Translations under genes and position numbers: made by a program | Shown: positions 1-8,747 of the stretch, piece after piece | Layout: each line of letters starts with the position of its first letter | How positions within the stretch are numbered: the first letter of the stretch is position 1 | The notes under the pieces: model-generated | The model's input: the letters and a program-made list of their open reading frames with translations, nothing else | Told to the model about the DNA's origin: nothing | The model's database searches: none | Assembly: GCA_964472305.1 (NCBI GenBank) | Contig: CAYYJR010000002.1 | Location: 228,977 to 292,976, forward strand | Length of the DNA stretch: 64,000 bases | Source of the DNA: CAYYJR01 sp964472305 | Lineage (GTDB): Bacteria; Armatimonadota; Hebobacteria; CAIYQO01 | Reading direction: 5' to 3'

Positions 1-4
1 AGTA

Positions 5-1285
5 ATGACACAGCAACTCACGCTTTGTATCGTAGGCGCGGGCAGTTCCTACACGCCGGAATTGGTCGAAGGCCTGCTGAAGTCTCCGCACGAGCAGTTG
101 CCGGTGGTGGAGCTGCGTCTGCACGATATCGACCAGGAACGGCTGGAAATCATGGCGGGGCTCGCACAGCGGATGATCGCCGCGGCAGACCGTGCCATCA
201 CGGTGCGATATAGCCTCGAACTCGCACCGCTGCTCGAAGGGGTGGATTTCGTCATCACCCAGCTTCGCGTCGGCGGGATGGCCGCCCGCAAGCTTGATGA
301 AACGATTCCGCTGCCATACGGCATCATCGGACAGGAAACGACCGGTCCCGGTGGCATGTGCAAAGCGTTACGGACGATTCCCGTGATGCTGGAGATCGCC
401 CACACAGTCGAGCGGATTGCCCCGCAGGCATTCATCCTCAATTATACGAATCCCAGCGGAATCATCACCGAGGCAGTGTCCCGACATACCAATGCGCGCA
501 TCATCGGCCTGTGTTCGGGCATCCCCGGGCTGCAGGAGCGTATACAGCACATCCTGCGCGACACCTTCGGACCGGTGCGGACCTACTGTGTCGGTCTCAA
601 TCACCTGGGATTCGTGCACCGGTTCCTGGCGGGCAACTGCGACGTGACCGCCGAAGCGCTGGAGCTGCTCATTGAGAAAGCCGCAAGCGCGGACGATAAT
701 GCCGGCCTGGTGGCACCCGAATTTATCCGGTCTCTGCGTGCCGTACCACTCGGGTATCTGCGGTACTATCTGCACCGGCGCAAATCCGTTGAACACGCGC
801 TCGCGCAGACAAAGACGCGCGCGGAGGAGATTATCGACATCGAACGCCAGATTTTCGCGGAAGCGCGCGACCCGCACACCGTCGGAAAACCAGGCGCCCT
901 GGCTAATCGCGGCGGCGGTGGATACGCAGAAGTGACGTTCCAATTCTTGCGGGCTATCGCCTTTAACCTGGGTGACGAACTCGTCTGCACGGCGCCCAAT
1001 CGCGGGGCGGTCGAAGGCATTGAACCGGAAGCCGGGGTCGAGCTGGTATGCACTGTTGACAGCACCGGCGCGCATCCCCTGCCCGTCGGCCCTATCCCGC
1101 TGGCGTTCCGCGGGTTGGTGCAGGCCGTGAAGGCGTATGAAACGTTAACGGTGCAGGCGGCGGTAACGCGCCAGCGCTTGCCAGCCATCCAGGCGCTCAT
1201 CAATCACCCACTGGTCGGTGATCTGCCCGTCGCCGAAGCCCTGGTCGATGCAATGCTCCCGGCGCATGGGCTGCACTTCACCTGA
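5..1285 (+). CDS. Glycoside hydrolase family 4 enzyme, probably 6-phospho-glycosidase type
   Basis: This 426-residue protein is close to full GH4 length. GH4 enzymes are cytoplasmic and cleave glycosides by an NAD- and Mn-dependent redox-elimination mechanism. The N-terminal Rossmann motif GAGSSYTP lies at residues 11-18, and NYTNP at 146-150 is the usual GH4 motif. Cys170 (in GLCSGIPG) and His200 (in GLNHLGF) sit where the family binds its metal. The context after the Cys differs from the Cys-His pair of the second GH4 at 41289, which is more like alpha-galactosidases, so the two probably have different substrates. I infer a 6-phospho-glycosidase from this, but no PTS permease is visible. 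The ATG is five bases from the window edge, so upstream signals cannot be judged. An M14-like peptidase gene follows. Confidence 0.9.
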   Translation: MTQQLTLCIVGAGSSYTPELVEGLLKSPHEQLPVVELRLHDIDQERLEIMAGLAQRMIAAADRAITVRYSLELAPLLEGVDFVITQLRVGGMAARKLDETIPLPYGIIGQETTGPGGMCKALRTIPVMLEIAHTVERIAPQAFILNYTNPSGIITEAVSRHTNARIIGLCSGIPGLQERIQHILRDTFGPVRTYCVGLNHLGFVHRFLAGNCDVTAEALELLIEKAASADDNAGLVAPEFIRSLRAVPLGYLRYYLHRRKSVEHALAQTKTRAEEIIDIERQIFAEARDPHTVGKPGALANRGGGGYAEVTFQFLRAIAFNLGDELVCTAPNRGAVEGIEPEAGVELVCTVDSTGAHPLPVGPIPLAFRGLVQAVKAYETLTVQAAVTRQRLPAIQALINHPLVGDLPVAEALVDAMLPAHGLHFT

Positions 1286-1419
1286 CCTGTTGCAATGGAT
1301 CGAAAACGAGGGTGGAACAATACGATTCATCATGGCTGGCAGGTCGATCGGCATTGCCGGACGCGGAGGGGGACGCGCCTCCCGTCAACATGGACATCGC
1401 GGAAACGGAGTTGAGCACT

Positions 1420-2556
1420 ATGAGCGGAGATGAGCGCAGAAACGCCGGTGTGGGCTTGCCGCTTCCGGTGGATGTCCCCATGGGATTTTCCGTGTGTAAA
1501 TACCAAAACGCCGATGCGTATGTGGCGCATCTCCAGCGGCTCAACATCAGTTCGCAAGGACTGCTGCAATTTCACACCGACCGCAAGTGCTGGACCGGCG
1601 ATCATGACCTATACTGGCTCGTTGTGGGCGATCCCGTGAAATCCGCCGTCTTTGTCACCTCCGTGCTCCACGCCAAATATGAGTGGCAAGGCGCCCACGT
1701 CGTCATGCGTTTTGTGGAGAAGCTGCTCGACCCCCTGGATGCACAACGACACCTTCACGAAGCGTTCCTCGCCCGGTACTGCCTGGTAGCCATCCCAATC
1801 GTCAATGTGTGGGGCTATTTCGCGACTGCCGACGGCGCTCACCATAATAATCATGCCTACCCCGTGCCGGGGATTGAGGAAGCCGACTGGCATGACATGG
1901 CCGAATATTCCCGCTTTTCCGGGGTCAACCTCAACCGCAATTTCGACTGGAACTGGGAGGCGTTTGTCGACATTCCCTTCAGCGTCCGGTCATATTGGAA
2001 CGGGGAGGATTATGGGCACGCCAATTATTTTATGATGCCTTTCCGCCGTGATGAACAGGGAGAGGTCGTGTATGATCCTGTCGCGAACGGGGCAACGCGG
2101 CTGCTGAAACCGGATCCCGATGTATATGACGGTAAAGGGACCATGCCATTCTCCGAGCCGGAAACACAGCTTATCCGTGATCTGTTTGACCGTTACCGGG
2201 TGAACGGATTTATCGACATTCACACGATGAATCCCTGGCAACAGAACAACACCGATTATGTGAGCGGGAACGCAAAGGATCGGCCCGGCATGTTGGCGCT
2301 GGTGGATGACGGGATTGCCCGCGTGAATGCCCGGCATGCGGACGCGGGGATGCGAATGCCGGCAACGCACCACATCGTCATCGAAGAATATGGGGACAAT
2401 CCGCCGTACGCTGTCAATTGGGCGCAGAACCGCATGGGCGTTCCTTCCTACGATTGGGAGACCGGAACCGGATTACCTGAAGATATCTGGACTGATGCCT
2501 ATTTGGAAATCCTGTACCGGACACTGCACTGGATCGATCGTGAGAACACCCTGTGA
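1420..2556 (+). CDS. M14-like zinc carboxypeptidase family protein
   Basis: The 378-residue product resembles M14 metallocarboxypeptidases. It has VNLNRNFDW, which matches the family's substrate-binding Asn-Arg segment. It also has FIDIHTMNPW, which would give the second zinc His, and YDWETGTG near the C-terminus, which would give the catalytic Glu. The first zinc motif is unusual: VLHAKYEWQG places three residues between His and Glu, where M14 normally has two. No signal peptide is seen. I chose ATG 1420 because GGAG lies about eight bases upstream. The frame is open back to GTG 1312, and ATG 1390 is another option. The gene follows the GH4 gene on the same strand and may be co-transcribed. 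It could act on peptidoglycan peptides or amide-linked sugars. Enzyme class is moderately sure; substrate is unknown. Confidence 0.82.
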   Translation: MSGDERRNAGVGLPLPVDVPMGFSVCKYQNADAYVAHLQRLNISSQGLLQFHTDRKCWTGDHDLYWLVVGDPVKSAVFVTSVLHAKYEWQGAHVVMRFVEKLLDPLDAQRHLHEAFLARYCLVAIPIVNVWGYFATADGAHHNNHAYPVPGIEEADWHDMAEYSRFSGVNLNRNFDWNWEAFVDIPFSVRSYWNGEDYGHANYFMMPFRRDEQGEVVYDPVANGATRLLKPDPDVYDGKGTMPFSEPETQLIRDLFDRYRVNGFIDIHTMNPWQQNNTDYVSGNAKDRPGMLALVDDGIARVNARHADAGMRMPATHHIVIEEYGDNPPYAVNWAQNRMGVPSYDWETGTGLPEDIWTDAYLEILYRTLHWIDRENTL

Positions 2557-2648
2557 ACTACCTGGATTGTTACGGGACGCGTCTCGCACCGGTAATGACG
2601 ATGCCGCGCCATGCATCTGTTACCGAATCCCCCCTTCGACGACAGGCG

Positions 2649-5228
2649 CTATTCGTACGTATGCATCTCCACCAGTGTTTGTTCGGTGGGATCTTCTCCC
2701 CGCGGGGCTTTGAGTTGTTCGTGCGTACGCAGGTTCAGAATGAGCGCAACTTCGGCGCCGTCCGTGAGCGGTTCCGCATTCAAACCGATACGGTGCGGAT
2801 GACTCCTGCGCACGGACGGCAACCTGTACAGATGCCCGCGCAGATGCACTTCGCCGATCACCTCGTGTTGCGCATCGTAGAGGCATACCAGCGGCGTATC
2901 ATGGGTAGTGGACAGGTACTGCCCGGGATGGAGTGTCACCGGAATGTGAACGCACACCTCGTTGTCCAGCCGGATTATCGGATTGCGGATAGCACACGGC
3001 GCATCCGGCGCGAGGCGCAGGACGAACTGCAGGCTGTCCGATTCCTCGCGATCAGCGGGAGGATACCATACCATCCACGCGCCTTCTCCATGCCCCGTAC
3101 AGAATACCAGGTCGTCCGACAGGCCGGCCTTCGCGTAAATGGCGGGATTATGCGTCCAACTCCAATCAATGCCGCGGTCGGCAACCGATGACGACGGCGT
3201 GACCGCCTCGACCGCCATCGATAATGACGGGATGATCTGTACGTCTCTGTGCATCCAGCGACCTTTGTACGTCAGGGCCCAGTCGCCATCCGCGCCGCGG
3301 GCAAGGGTGAATAGCCGGTCGGTCTGCCGCAACGCCATTTGTTGTGCCTCGCTAAAGGCATTATTCATGCGCGCCTCGTCCCACAGCTTGATGGCGTGCA
3401 TGATTGCCTCCCGTTGCGGATTGCCCGCAAACACCTCCGGAAAGATATGGAAGTCCACGCCGGAGTTCCATCCGGCCGCCAGCCCCATCAGCCACTCGAT
3501 ATCTTCCAGGGTGGCCGCGCTGGGATAATACTGCCCCATCTTGTGGGGCATCACATTCCGGCGAAGCTGCACCTGGCGCATGATGCGGTAATCGAGCATC
3601 GTCCCTCTGAATCCCTTCTCCAGGTCAAATTCGCCCCAACTGATGAAGGATATGACGTGCCAATCGTAATTCCCGAGATTGCTCCCGGTGTAGAGCGGAA
3701 TGCGGCCGGCACAGCGATCGTATACGCATTGCGTGAACCGGTTGCGCGAGTAGATGCCATGGCCGGTCTCGAAGCAGCTTTCATGCCCGTCAAAGGTGAT
3801 TTGCCCGAAACCGCCTTCCAGGGCTACCCTGGCTATGTTGCGGGCAACTTCGTCCTGCATGTCCAGCGTGCCGGGGAAAAAGTTGCGATAGACATTCAGG
3901 TACATGCGGATCACCCGGGCGCCGCGCGCGTGGGCAACCGCCCGCGTGTCGAACAAGCCGCGACGGCATCCCTCGAACACCAGGTGTTCATCCTGCTGCC
4001 GCACCGACCGGTAGTACAGAATCTCGTCATCGATACGGACAACCTGGTTCTCCTGGTAATGTTCCACCCACGTACCGAACGTGAAGGAAATGCGCAGCGC
4101 GTCCAGCAACCCTTCACGGTTCTCCACGGTGAACGTATTGCCGTCCGCATCCATTTCACCGGCCAATACGGTAGCCGGTCCCATGGTCTGCAGGCGGGAA
4201 TCCGGCACTGGCGCGATGTAAGGTTCAGGAATCGAACAAGGCTTGAGAAACGTGGTCAGGGTGTACATGACCAGACGAACACCCGCGGCTTCCGCCTCGC
4301 GCACGGCCTGTTTGATGCCCTCCATGCCGGATGGCCAGACGCGCGGATCAGGAGCGAAGTGGCCCCAGTTGCCGAACATATCATGGAAGCTGCACAGCGT
4401 GGCCGCACCCATCCGGCGCGCCATCTCAATGCATGTGGCCGCGTTGCTTTCACGGTAGTGAATCCACAACGCAGGTTTGACCGAGAGCGGGGACCGCTTG
4501 GCCCACTGCCCATCGATCAGCGGATGCGGCAATCCCTCTCCCAGTTCGATGGCTTCGATCGTATCCAGTTCATCGCCCGTGGCGCAGCCGAAAATAGCCA
4601 CGGAGGAACCGACAACCGTAAGCCCCGGCTCTCCCTGTATCGCGATAAGGTTATCGCCGACACCGTCACGCGTGTGGTCGCGTGATTCGGCGTGCAAATA
4701 CGATCCTTCCCCATCATCCAGATAACGCGCCATGAAATGCTCGTACAAACCTCCCCCGGCGGCACCGTCGGTGTAGGGTTCGAGACTCAGCAACCCGATG
4801 GAGAATCCGTCACTGCGCAGGATACCGATAATCTCGCCCGGCGCATCCTGCATGTCGGTCAGGTATGGACCCCAAGACAGCACCTCCACGGGGTTTGCGC
4901 CCGCAGCGTCGCGCGCCGCCAGGATCGTCATCCTGGCATAGCTACCCGTAGAGACGATCGCCACCTCCAGTGTGATGCCGTCCTCGAAGTCCAGCGCCAG
5001 CCGCATCTGCCTATCGCTTGTATCCGCGTCGTCCAGGCGACGCACTCCGATTGGCCGGCGGTGACGCTCGTCGCCGAATACCCGAAGGGTCAGCAGCGCG
5101 CTATCCTGCTTTCGGTAGAGATGATTCCGACCGCTCACCGTATCGGTGAGCGCTTCGAGGCGCCCGTTGCCATTCATCTCCATCCTCAACAAGCCGGCAT
5201 GGATGCTCAATTGATTCACAGTATACAT
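2649..5228 (-). CDS. Large putative glycoside hydrolase with a barrel-like core, family not identified
   Basis: The 859-residue protein has no signal peptide, so it is probably cytoplasmic. An N-terminal beta-rich part of about 260 residues is followed by a segment reading like a (beta/alpha)8 barrel. Features of that segment are CSFHDMFGNWGHF, then GVRLVMYTLTTF, then QITFDGHESCFETGHG, in which an Asp or Glu could be catalytic, and then YDWHVISFISWGEFD. A beta-rich C-terminal part follows. This order recalls clan GH-D or GHL-type enzymes, but I cannot assign a family. It lies head-to-tail with the GH28 gene on the same strand, 56 bases apart, suggesting one operon acting on the same polysaccharide. 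GGGAG lies about 12 bases before the ATG. The long open frames on the opposite strand are shadows. Confidence 0.85.
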   Translation of the reverse strand: MYTVNQLSIHAGLLRMEMNGNGRLEALTDTVSGRNHLYRKQDSALLTLRVFGDERHRRPIGVRRLDDADTSDRQMRLALDFEDGITLEVAIVSTGSYARMTILAARDAAGANPVEVLSWGPYLTDMQDAPGEIIGILRSDGFSIGLLSLEPYTDGAAGGGLYEHFMARYLDDGEGSYLHAESRDHTRDGVGDNLIAIQGEPGLTVVGSSVAIFGCATGDELDTIEAIELGEGLPHPLIDGQWAKRSPLSVKPALWIHYRESNAATCIEMARRMGAATLCSFHDMFGNWGHFAPDPRVWPSGMEGIKQAVREAEAAGVRLVMYTLTTFLKPCSIPEPYIAPVPDSRLQTMGPATVLAGEMDADGNTFTVENREGLLDALRISFTFGTWVEHYQENQVVRIDDEILYYRSVRQQDEHLVFEGCRRGLFDTRAVAHARGARVIRMYLNVYRNFFPGTLDMQDEVARNIARVALEGGFGQITFDGHESCFETGHGIYSRNRFTQCVYDRCAGRIPLYTGSNLGNYDWHVISFISWGEFDLEKGFRGTMLDYRIMRQVQLRRNVMPHKMGQYYPSAATLEDIEWLMGLAAGWNSGVDFHIFPEVFAGNPQREAIMHAIKLWDEARMNNAFSEAQQMALRQTDRLFTLARGADGDWALTYKGRWMHRDVQIIPSLSMAVEAVTPSSSVADRGIDWSWTHNPAIYAKAGLSDDLVFCTGHGEGAWMVWYPPADREESDSLQFVLRLAPDAPCAIRNPIIRLDNEVCVHIPVTLHPGQYLSTTHDTPLVCLYDAQHEVIGEVHLRGHLYRLPSVRRSHPHRIGLNAEPLTDGAEVALILNLRTHEQLKAPRGEDPTEQTLVEMHTYE

Positions 5229-5284
5229 ATGTGATCCATTCTCCCTCTTCCCACGCTTATCTCTCCTTGCTACGAGTCATGCAG

Positions 5285-7018
5285 CTACTGCAGTTGCCAC
5301 TTAAAGTTCTTCGCTTTGCGCAGGAGAGTGCCGTCTTCAAGGATGATTAACTGCTCGTCGGTCCCATCGGCGAGAATGATGTAGATCCGCTGTGTAGCAC
5401 CCGAGTTGAGCACTAATTCCGGGTGTGCGCCACTCTCCAGCCGGTGAATCCCGTGAATAGCCCAAGCAATCTGATCCCTGGACCATTCCCGTGTGATCGT
5501 TTCCCACACGGCCGGCGGCACAGGAAGATACAAATTGCGGTCTCCCGGTTTACGCCACATGGCACTGCCGCTATACGCGTATGAGGTTGATGACCAGATT
5601 GGCACGGGTTCAACCGGCGCCTGCGCCTGTTTGGCGTGCGTGAGCCGATTCTCTCCCAGCACGATATCGCGATTCTTCTCTCCGACCAGCCCGACAAACA
5701 CATCAGTACCCGGCGCCGCCGTGCAGCCGTGAACCCAGGCGTCGCTGACATCCGTAAACTGCATGACCGGAATCCCGACCCGCGGCCGCGGTGCGGTAAG
5801 GCGCTGCACATCAAGGTTGCGCACCCCCTCGGCCTGCAAGGCTGGTCCCGGGCACGTGACCGTCACGTTATCAAGCGTAATATTTTCCGCGTTGCGGAGA
5901 TCAAATCCTTTGTCCGCCTCGATAAGGATATTGCTGAAGCAGATATCCCGCACCGGCATATTCGGCATCCCGAACATCTCGCAGGCGATTCGCGCCTGTG
6001 TGGCGGTAATGTTGCTGAACTGAATATTGCTGAAAACGGGTGTCGTGTCCCGATCTGGATTAGGATCTATTTTCGTCGGATCCCAGTAATTGGAAACTTC
6101 GAACACATACTCGACCTGTCGCATGATAATGTTATCCACTCGGACATCATGCACGAAGCCACCCGTCCAGGGGAAAAAGCGGTTAATGCGGATCCCTGTG
6201 CGCGTGCCGTCGAACACGCAGTTGCTCACGGCAACGTTGCGCAGGCCGCCGATGACTTCCGCCCAGATGCCCACGCCGCTATGCGCATGTTCAACCACGC
6301 AATTGGTAATGATCACGTTCTCACATGGTACGCGTGGCTTACTATAGTCCACCGTGCTGGCGCCGACCAGGTAATCTTCAGGCACGCTTTTCAGGCAGAT
6401 ACCGTCATCACCGGTGTCGATGTAACAATTCGAGATACGGACGTTATTGCAGGAATACAGATCGATGCCGTCAGTGTTGTAGTATGGCTTCCAGGGATTC
6501 TTGATGACGACGTCACTAATGATCACATCACAGCAAAAAAGTGGGAGGATGTTGTAACTGGGAGAGTTCGTCAGCTTCACGCCGTCGATCAGCGTGCGCT
6601 CGCAGTCGCACAGGTAGATCAGACTGGGACGGATGTGTTTGAGTGTTCCGTTGTCGCGCGCCTGCCACCACACATCGCCTTGCCCATCCAGGATGCCCAT
6701 GCCGGTGATGGCGACATTCTCCAATTTATAGCCCGTCAGCAGCGAAGCATGCAACCAGTGGTCGATATGGTAGCCGTGACTTTCATTATCCAGCAACGGG
6801 TAATCGTCCATGTTCCGGCTTCCGCGCAGCACCGCGCCCGGGCTCAGGTGGAGCTCGATGTTGCTTTTCAGGAAGATCGGACCACTAACGAAGATACCCG
6901 CTGGCACCACGACCTGCCCGCCGCCCGCGGCGGCGCAGGCATCCACCGTCGCCTGAATGGCCTTGGTGTTCAGCGTCGCGCCGTCGCCGACCGCCCCATA
7001 ATCCACAATATTGAACAT
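5285..7018 (-). CDS. Glycoside hydrolase family 28 (polygalacturonase-like) beta-helix enzyme
   Basis: This protein of about 577 residues starts with NIVDYGAVGDG, the usual opening of GH28 and pectin-lyase-like right-handed beta-helix enzymes. Core motifs are NTDGIDLYS and DTGDDGICLKS, which supply the catalytic Asp residues, and GIRINR in place of the RIK motif. The usual GHG motif reads HAHSGVGIW here, so the catalytic His region is diverged. GH28 enzymes hydrolyse alpha-galacturonide or related pectic bonds. ATG 7018 has GGGGG six bases upstream. In the frame as given there is no signal peptide, yet a good one lies just upstream one base out of frame (7019-7112, separate entry). I therefore suspect the native protein is exported. 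It sits upstream of the putative glycosidase at 2649 on the same strand. Confidence 0.9.
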   Translation of the reverse strand: MFNIVDYGAVGDGATLNTKAIQATVDACAAAGGGQVVVPAGIFVSGPIFLKSNIELHLSPGAVLRGSRNMDDYPLLDNESHGYHIDHWLHASLLTGYKLENVAITGMGILDGQGDVWWQARDNGTLKHIRPSLIYLCDCERTLIDGVKLTNSPSYNILPLFCCDVIISDVVIKNPWKPYYNTDGIDLYSCNNVRISNCYIDTGDDGICLKSVPEDYLVGASTVDYSKPRVPCENVIITNCVVEHAHSGVGIWAEVIGGLRNVAVSNCVFDGTRTGIRINRFFPWTGGFVHDVRVDNIIMRQVEYVFEVSNYWDPTKIDPNPDRDTTPVFSNIQFSNITATQARIACEMFGMPNMPVRDICFSNILIEADKGFDLRNAENITLDNVTVTCPGPALQAEGVRNLDVQRLTAPRPRVGIPVMQFTDVSDAWVHGCTAAPGTDVFVGLVGEKNRDIVLGENRLTHAKQAQAPVEPVPIWSSTSYAYSGSAMWRKPGDRNLYLPVPPAVWETITREWSRDQIAWAIHGIHRLESGAHPELVLNSGATQRIYIILADGTDEQLIILEDGTLLRKAKNFKWQLQ

Positions 7019-7112
7019 CAGCATCCCCCAGCGCCATGTTGTCACCGGCGACCGCAAATCCACACAACGCGGTGCAGTCCAGCAGGACTATCAAACATAG
7101 CATTCGCGCCAT
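7019..7112 (-). other. Out-of-frame signal-peptide start of the GH28 gene
   Basis: An ATG at 7112 has GAGGAG six bases upstream, a near-ideal ribosome site. It opens a frame with a classic signal peptide: MARMLCLIVLLDCTALCG followed by FAVAG. This frame is one base off the GH28 frame. The two overlap at a run of five C on the plus strand (7025-7029). With one base fewer there, the signal peptide would run directly into MLMFNIVDYG. Either the assembly has one extra base or the gene has lost its export signal. Confidence 0.6.
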
Positions 7113-7313
7113 GAAGCGCTCCTCTCGGATAGCAGTATCATTCAAGCGTCCGGCTAATCCGACACGCGCATGCCGCATGGTGAGAGCGAACAGACCAGCC
7201 CACTGCCGGCATCAGCGTGTTGTTGCGACACCACGGTTTGAACCGAAGAGATGCGAAAGGTCTTGCCGTCGACTTGGCAATCCCCCTGTGTATTTTTCGG
7301 CCTGACCTGTTGC

Positions 7314-7339
7314 ACCGGAGCAGCACACCAGGCTCCGGT
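7314..7339. repeat. 8-bp inverted repeat between the GH28 and UroD-like genes
   Basis: ACCGGAGC at 7314-7321 and GCTCCGGT at 7332-7339 form a perfect eight-base stem with a ten-base loop. No T-run follows on either strand, so it is not a clear intrinsic terminator. It lies just after the end of the UroD-like gene on the minus strand and may stabilise that transcript or act as an operator. Confidence 0.35.
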
Positions 7340-7365
7340 ATTCGCCTGTATCGCGAGTCATGCGG

Positions 7366-8445
7366 TTAGCCGCGATCCACCGACCACTTTTCCGCGTTGT
7401 CGAGTAAGCGCCTGGCATCATCTTCCGTTTCGCACCACGTCTGGATGAACAAGCCGCGCGCGGAGAGTTGCTCCAGGGCTGGTTGCACTTCCTCGGGTGG
7501 AATGGAGATGTGGAGATTCTTACCCGCCTCCTGTACCTGCCGCAGCACGTCGCGATAATGCAGCGGGCTGGGTTTGCCGGCACCCGGCAGGATCTGCAGT
7601 GCCTGCAGCCGATCCAAACGGCACAACGCCGGCACGTGGACGAAGGCGCCAATGCCGTCCACGTGATAGACCACGTGGTCGAGATACTCAAGCTGCCGCC
7701 GCAGTGCGGGGATGAACAGGTCCGTGAAGAGTTCGGGACTGATCATATAGGAGAAATCGTTCTGTGCGGCGTAGAACTTGCCGGGTGACCAGAGGTCGAA
7801 CCAGCAAGTCGACCCTTCATCAGCCTCACGAATGAGCCCGTAGAGTGTCTCATAATGCTCGCACCACATCTCCATCAGGTAGAGTTCGGCATCGTGCACC
7901 CACTCCGGGCGATCCATGCAGTCGTAGAGCAATGTCATGGAGCCGCGCAGGGCCGCGAGCGTATCGCCGCAGCCGCCGAAGGCGCCGACTGTGACCAGTG
8001 ACTTGCCGCGCGCCCATGCCGCACCTCGGCGAAGCGTTTCCAGCGCGAAGTGGTACTCCGGGTGGTCGATATCAAGGGTCAACGCACGATAATCCAGGCT
8101 GTGTGCCAACACCGGTTCGCCCACCGTCCAGCCGGTCACCCAGTCCAAATCATGTTGATTGCCCAGGAAGACCGGGATGCTGGTATTGCCCGGATAGCCG
8201 GCGTTCCAGACTGGCAGCGCCTCCCCGCCGTGAAAGATGCGCGCCATATGATACTGCTGCCACTGATTGATGAATTCCAGATCATACCACTGCTGGCGCA
8301 CGGTCTGCGGTTTGGATGGTTCCGGCCAGTCAGGCGGAGCAGCGAGCGGCGCTTGCACCGCCAGCGCGCAGCGCCCGAAATAGTCGTGATTCCACCACTG
8401 CACATACCGCGCTTTCGTCGCGTCCCAATCAGGTTTATACAGCAT
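7366..8445 (-). CDS. Uroporphyrinogen-decarboxylase-superfamily protein (copy 1)
   Basis: The 359-residue protein matches the UroD/MtaA/CmuA superfamily, whose members are heme-pathway decarboxylases or methylcobamide methyltransferases. Visible family-like segments are YFGRCALAVQAP near the N-terminus, SPGKFYAAQNDFSYMISPELF in two parts around the middle, and VVYHVDGIGAFVHVP, in which His-Val-Asp-Gly replaces the His-X-Cys of corrinoid methyltransferases. The last 100 residues contain LHISIPPEEVQPALE. No heme genes are adjacent. The neighbours are GH28 and NagA, so a sugar- or methyl-related role is more likely than heme synthesis. GGAGG precedes the ATG by about eight bases. It is divergent from nagA. 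Confidence 0.85.
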   Translation of the reverse strand: MLYKPDWDATKARYVQWWNHDYFGRCALAVQAPLAAPPDWPEPSKPQTVRQQWYDLEFINQWQQYHMARIFHGGEALPVWNAGYPGNTSIPVFLGNQHDLDWVTGWTVGEPVLAHSLDYRALTLDIDHPEYHFALETLRRGAAWARGKSLVTVGAFGGCGDTLAALRGSMTLLYDCMDRPEWVHDAELYLMEMWCEHYETLYGLIREADEGSTCWFDLWSPGKFYAAQNDFSYMISPELFTDLFIPALRRQLEYLDHVVYHVDGIGAFVHVPALCRLDRLQALQILPGAGKPSPLHYRDVLRQVQEAGKNLHISIPPEEVQPALEQLSARGLFIQTWCETEDDARRLLDNAEKWSVDRG

Positions 8446-8621
8446 CAGCCTTACCTCCGAACGATGTCATAGTGTATATCAAAGGTGAGTAGGAAGGAAG
8501 CAATATCAGGGTTATATCGCCTGATTATCTCGCACATATTGCCGCCATCTCGCTTCCCGTGCCCGAAACGACGCTGTCCTGCCTTGCGACGACCTTGCGG
8601 GCAATTCATCAGACGTAGTAT

Positions 8622-8649
8622 TTCACCCCGCTGTGGTGCATGCTATACT
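8622..8649 (+). promoter_or_regulatory. Predicted sigma-70-type promoter for nagA
   Basis: TTCACC at 8622-8627 and TATACT at 8644-8649 are separated by 16 bases. The -35 matches four of six consensus bases and the -10 five of six. The start would fall near 8656, giving a leader of about 90 bases before nagA. The whole 302-base gap between the divergent genes holds no convincing extra gene. Confidence 0.5.
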
Positions 8650-8653
8650 GACA

Positions 8654-8665
8654 TGCGAATTCGCA
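8654..8665. promoter_or_regulatory. 12-bp palindrome at the nagA transcription start, possible operator
   Basis: TGCGAATTCGCA is a perfect palindrome lying five bases after the predicted -10 box, where a repressor would block initiation. Palindromes of this length arise by chance roughly fifteen times in such a window, so position is the main argument. Confidence 0.35.
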
Positions 8666-8747
8666 CGCCGTTCCCTCCGGGGACAAGCTTTCGCACGACT
8701 TCGGGAATCGATCCCGGGAACTATGCAACGCAGAAAGGAGCAATCCC

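Noticed and set aside
3339..4685. Long plus-strand open frame of 448 codons opposite the 859-residue glycosidase-like gene
   Set aside because: It has no ribosome site and reads as a reverse shadow of GC-rich codons; the minus-strand protein has coherent motifs.
5636..7114. 492-codon plus-strand frame opposite GH28
   Set aside because: The His/Arg/Asp-rich sequence is typical of an antisense shadow, and GH28 motifs are clear on the minus strand.
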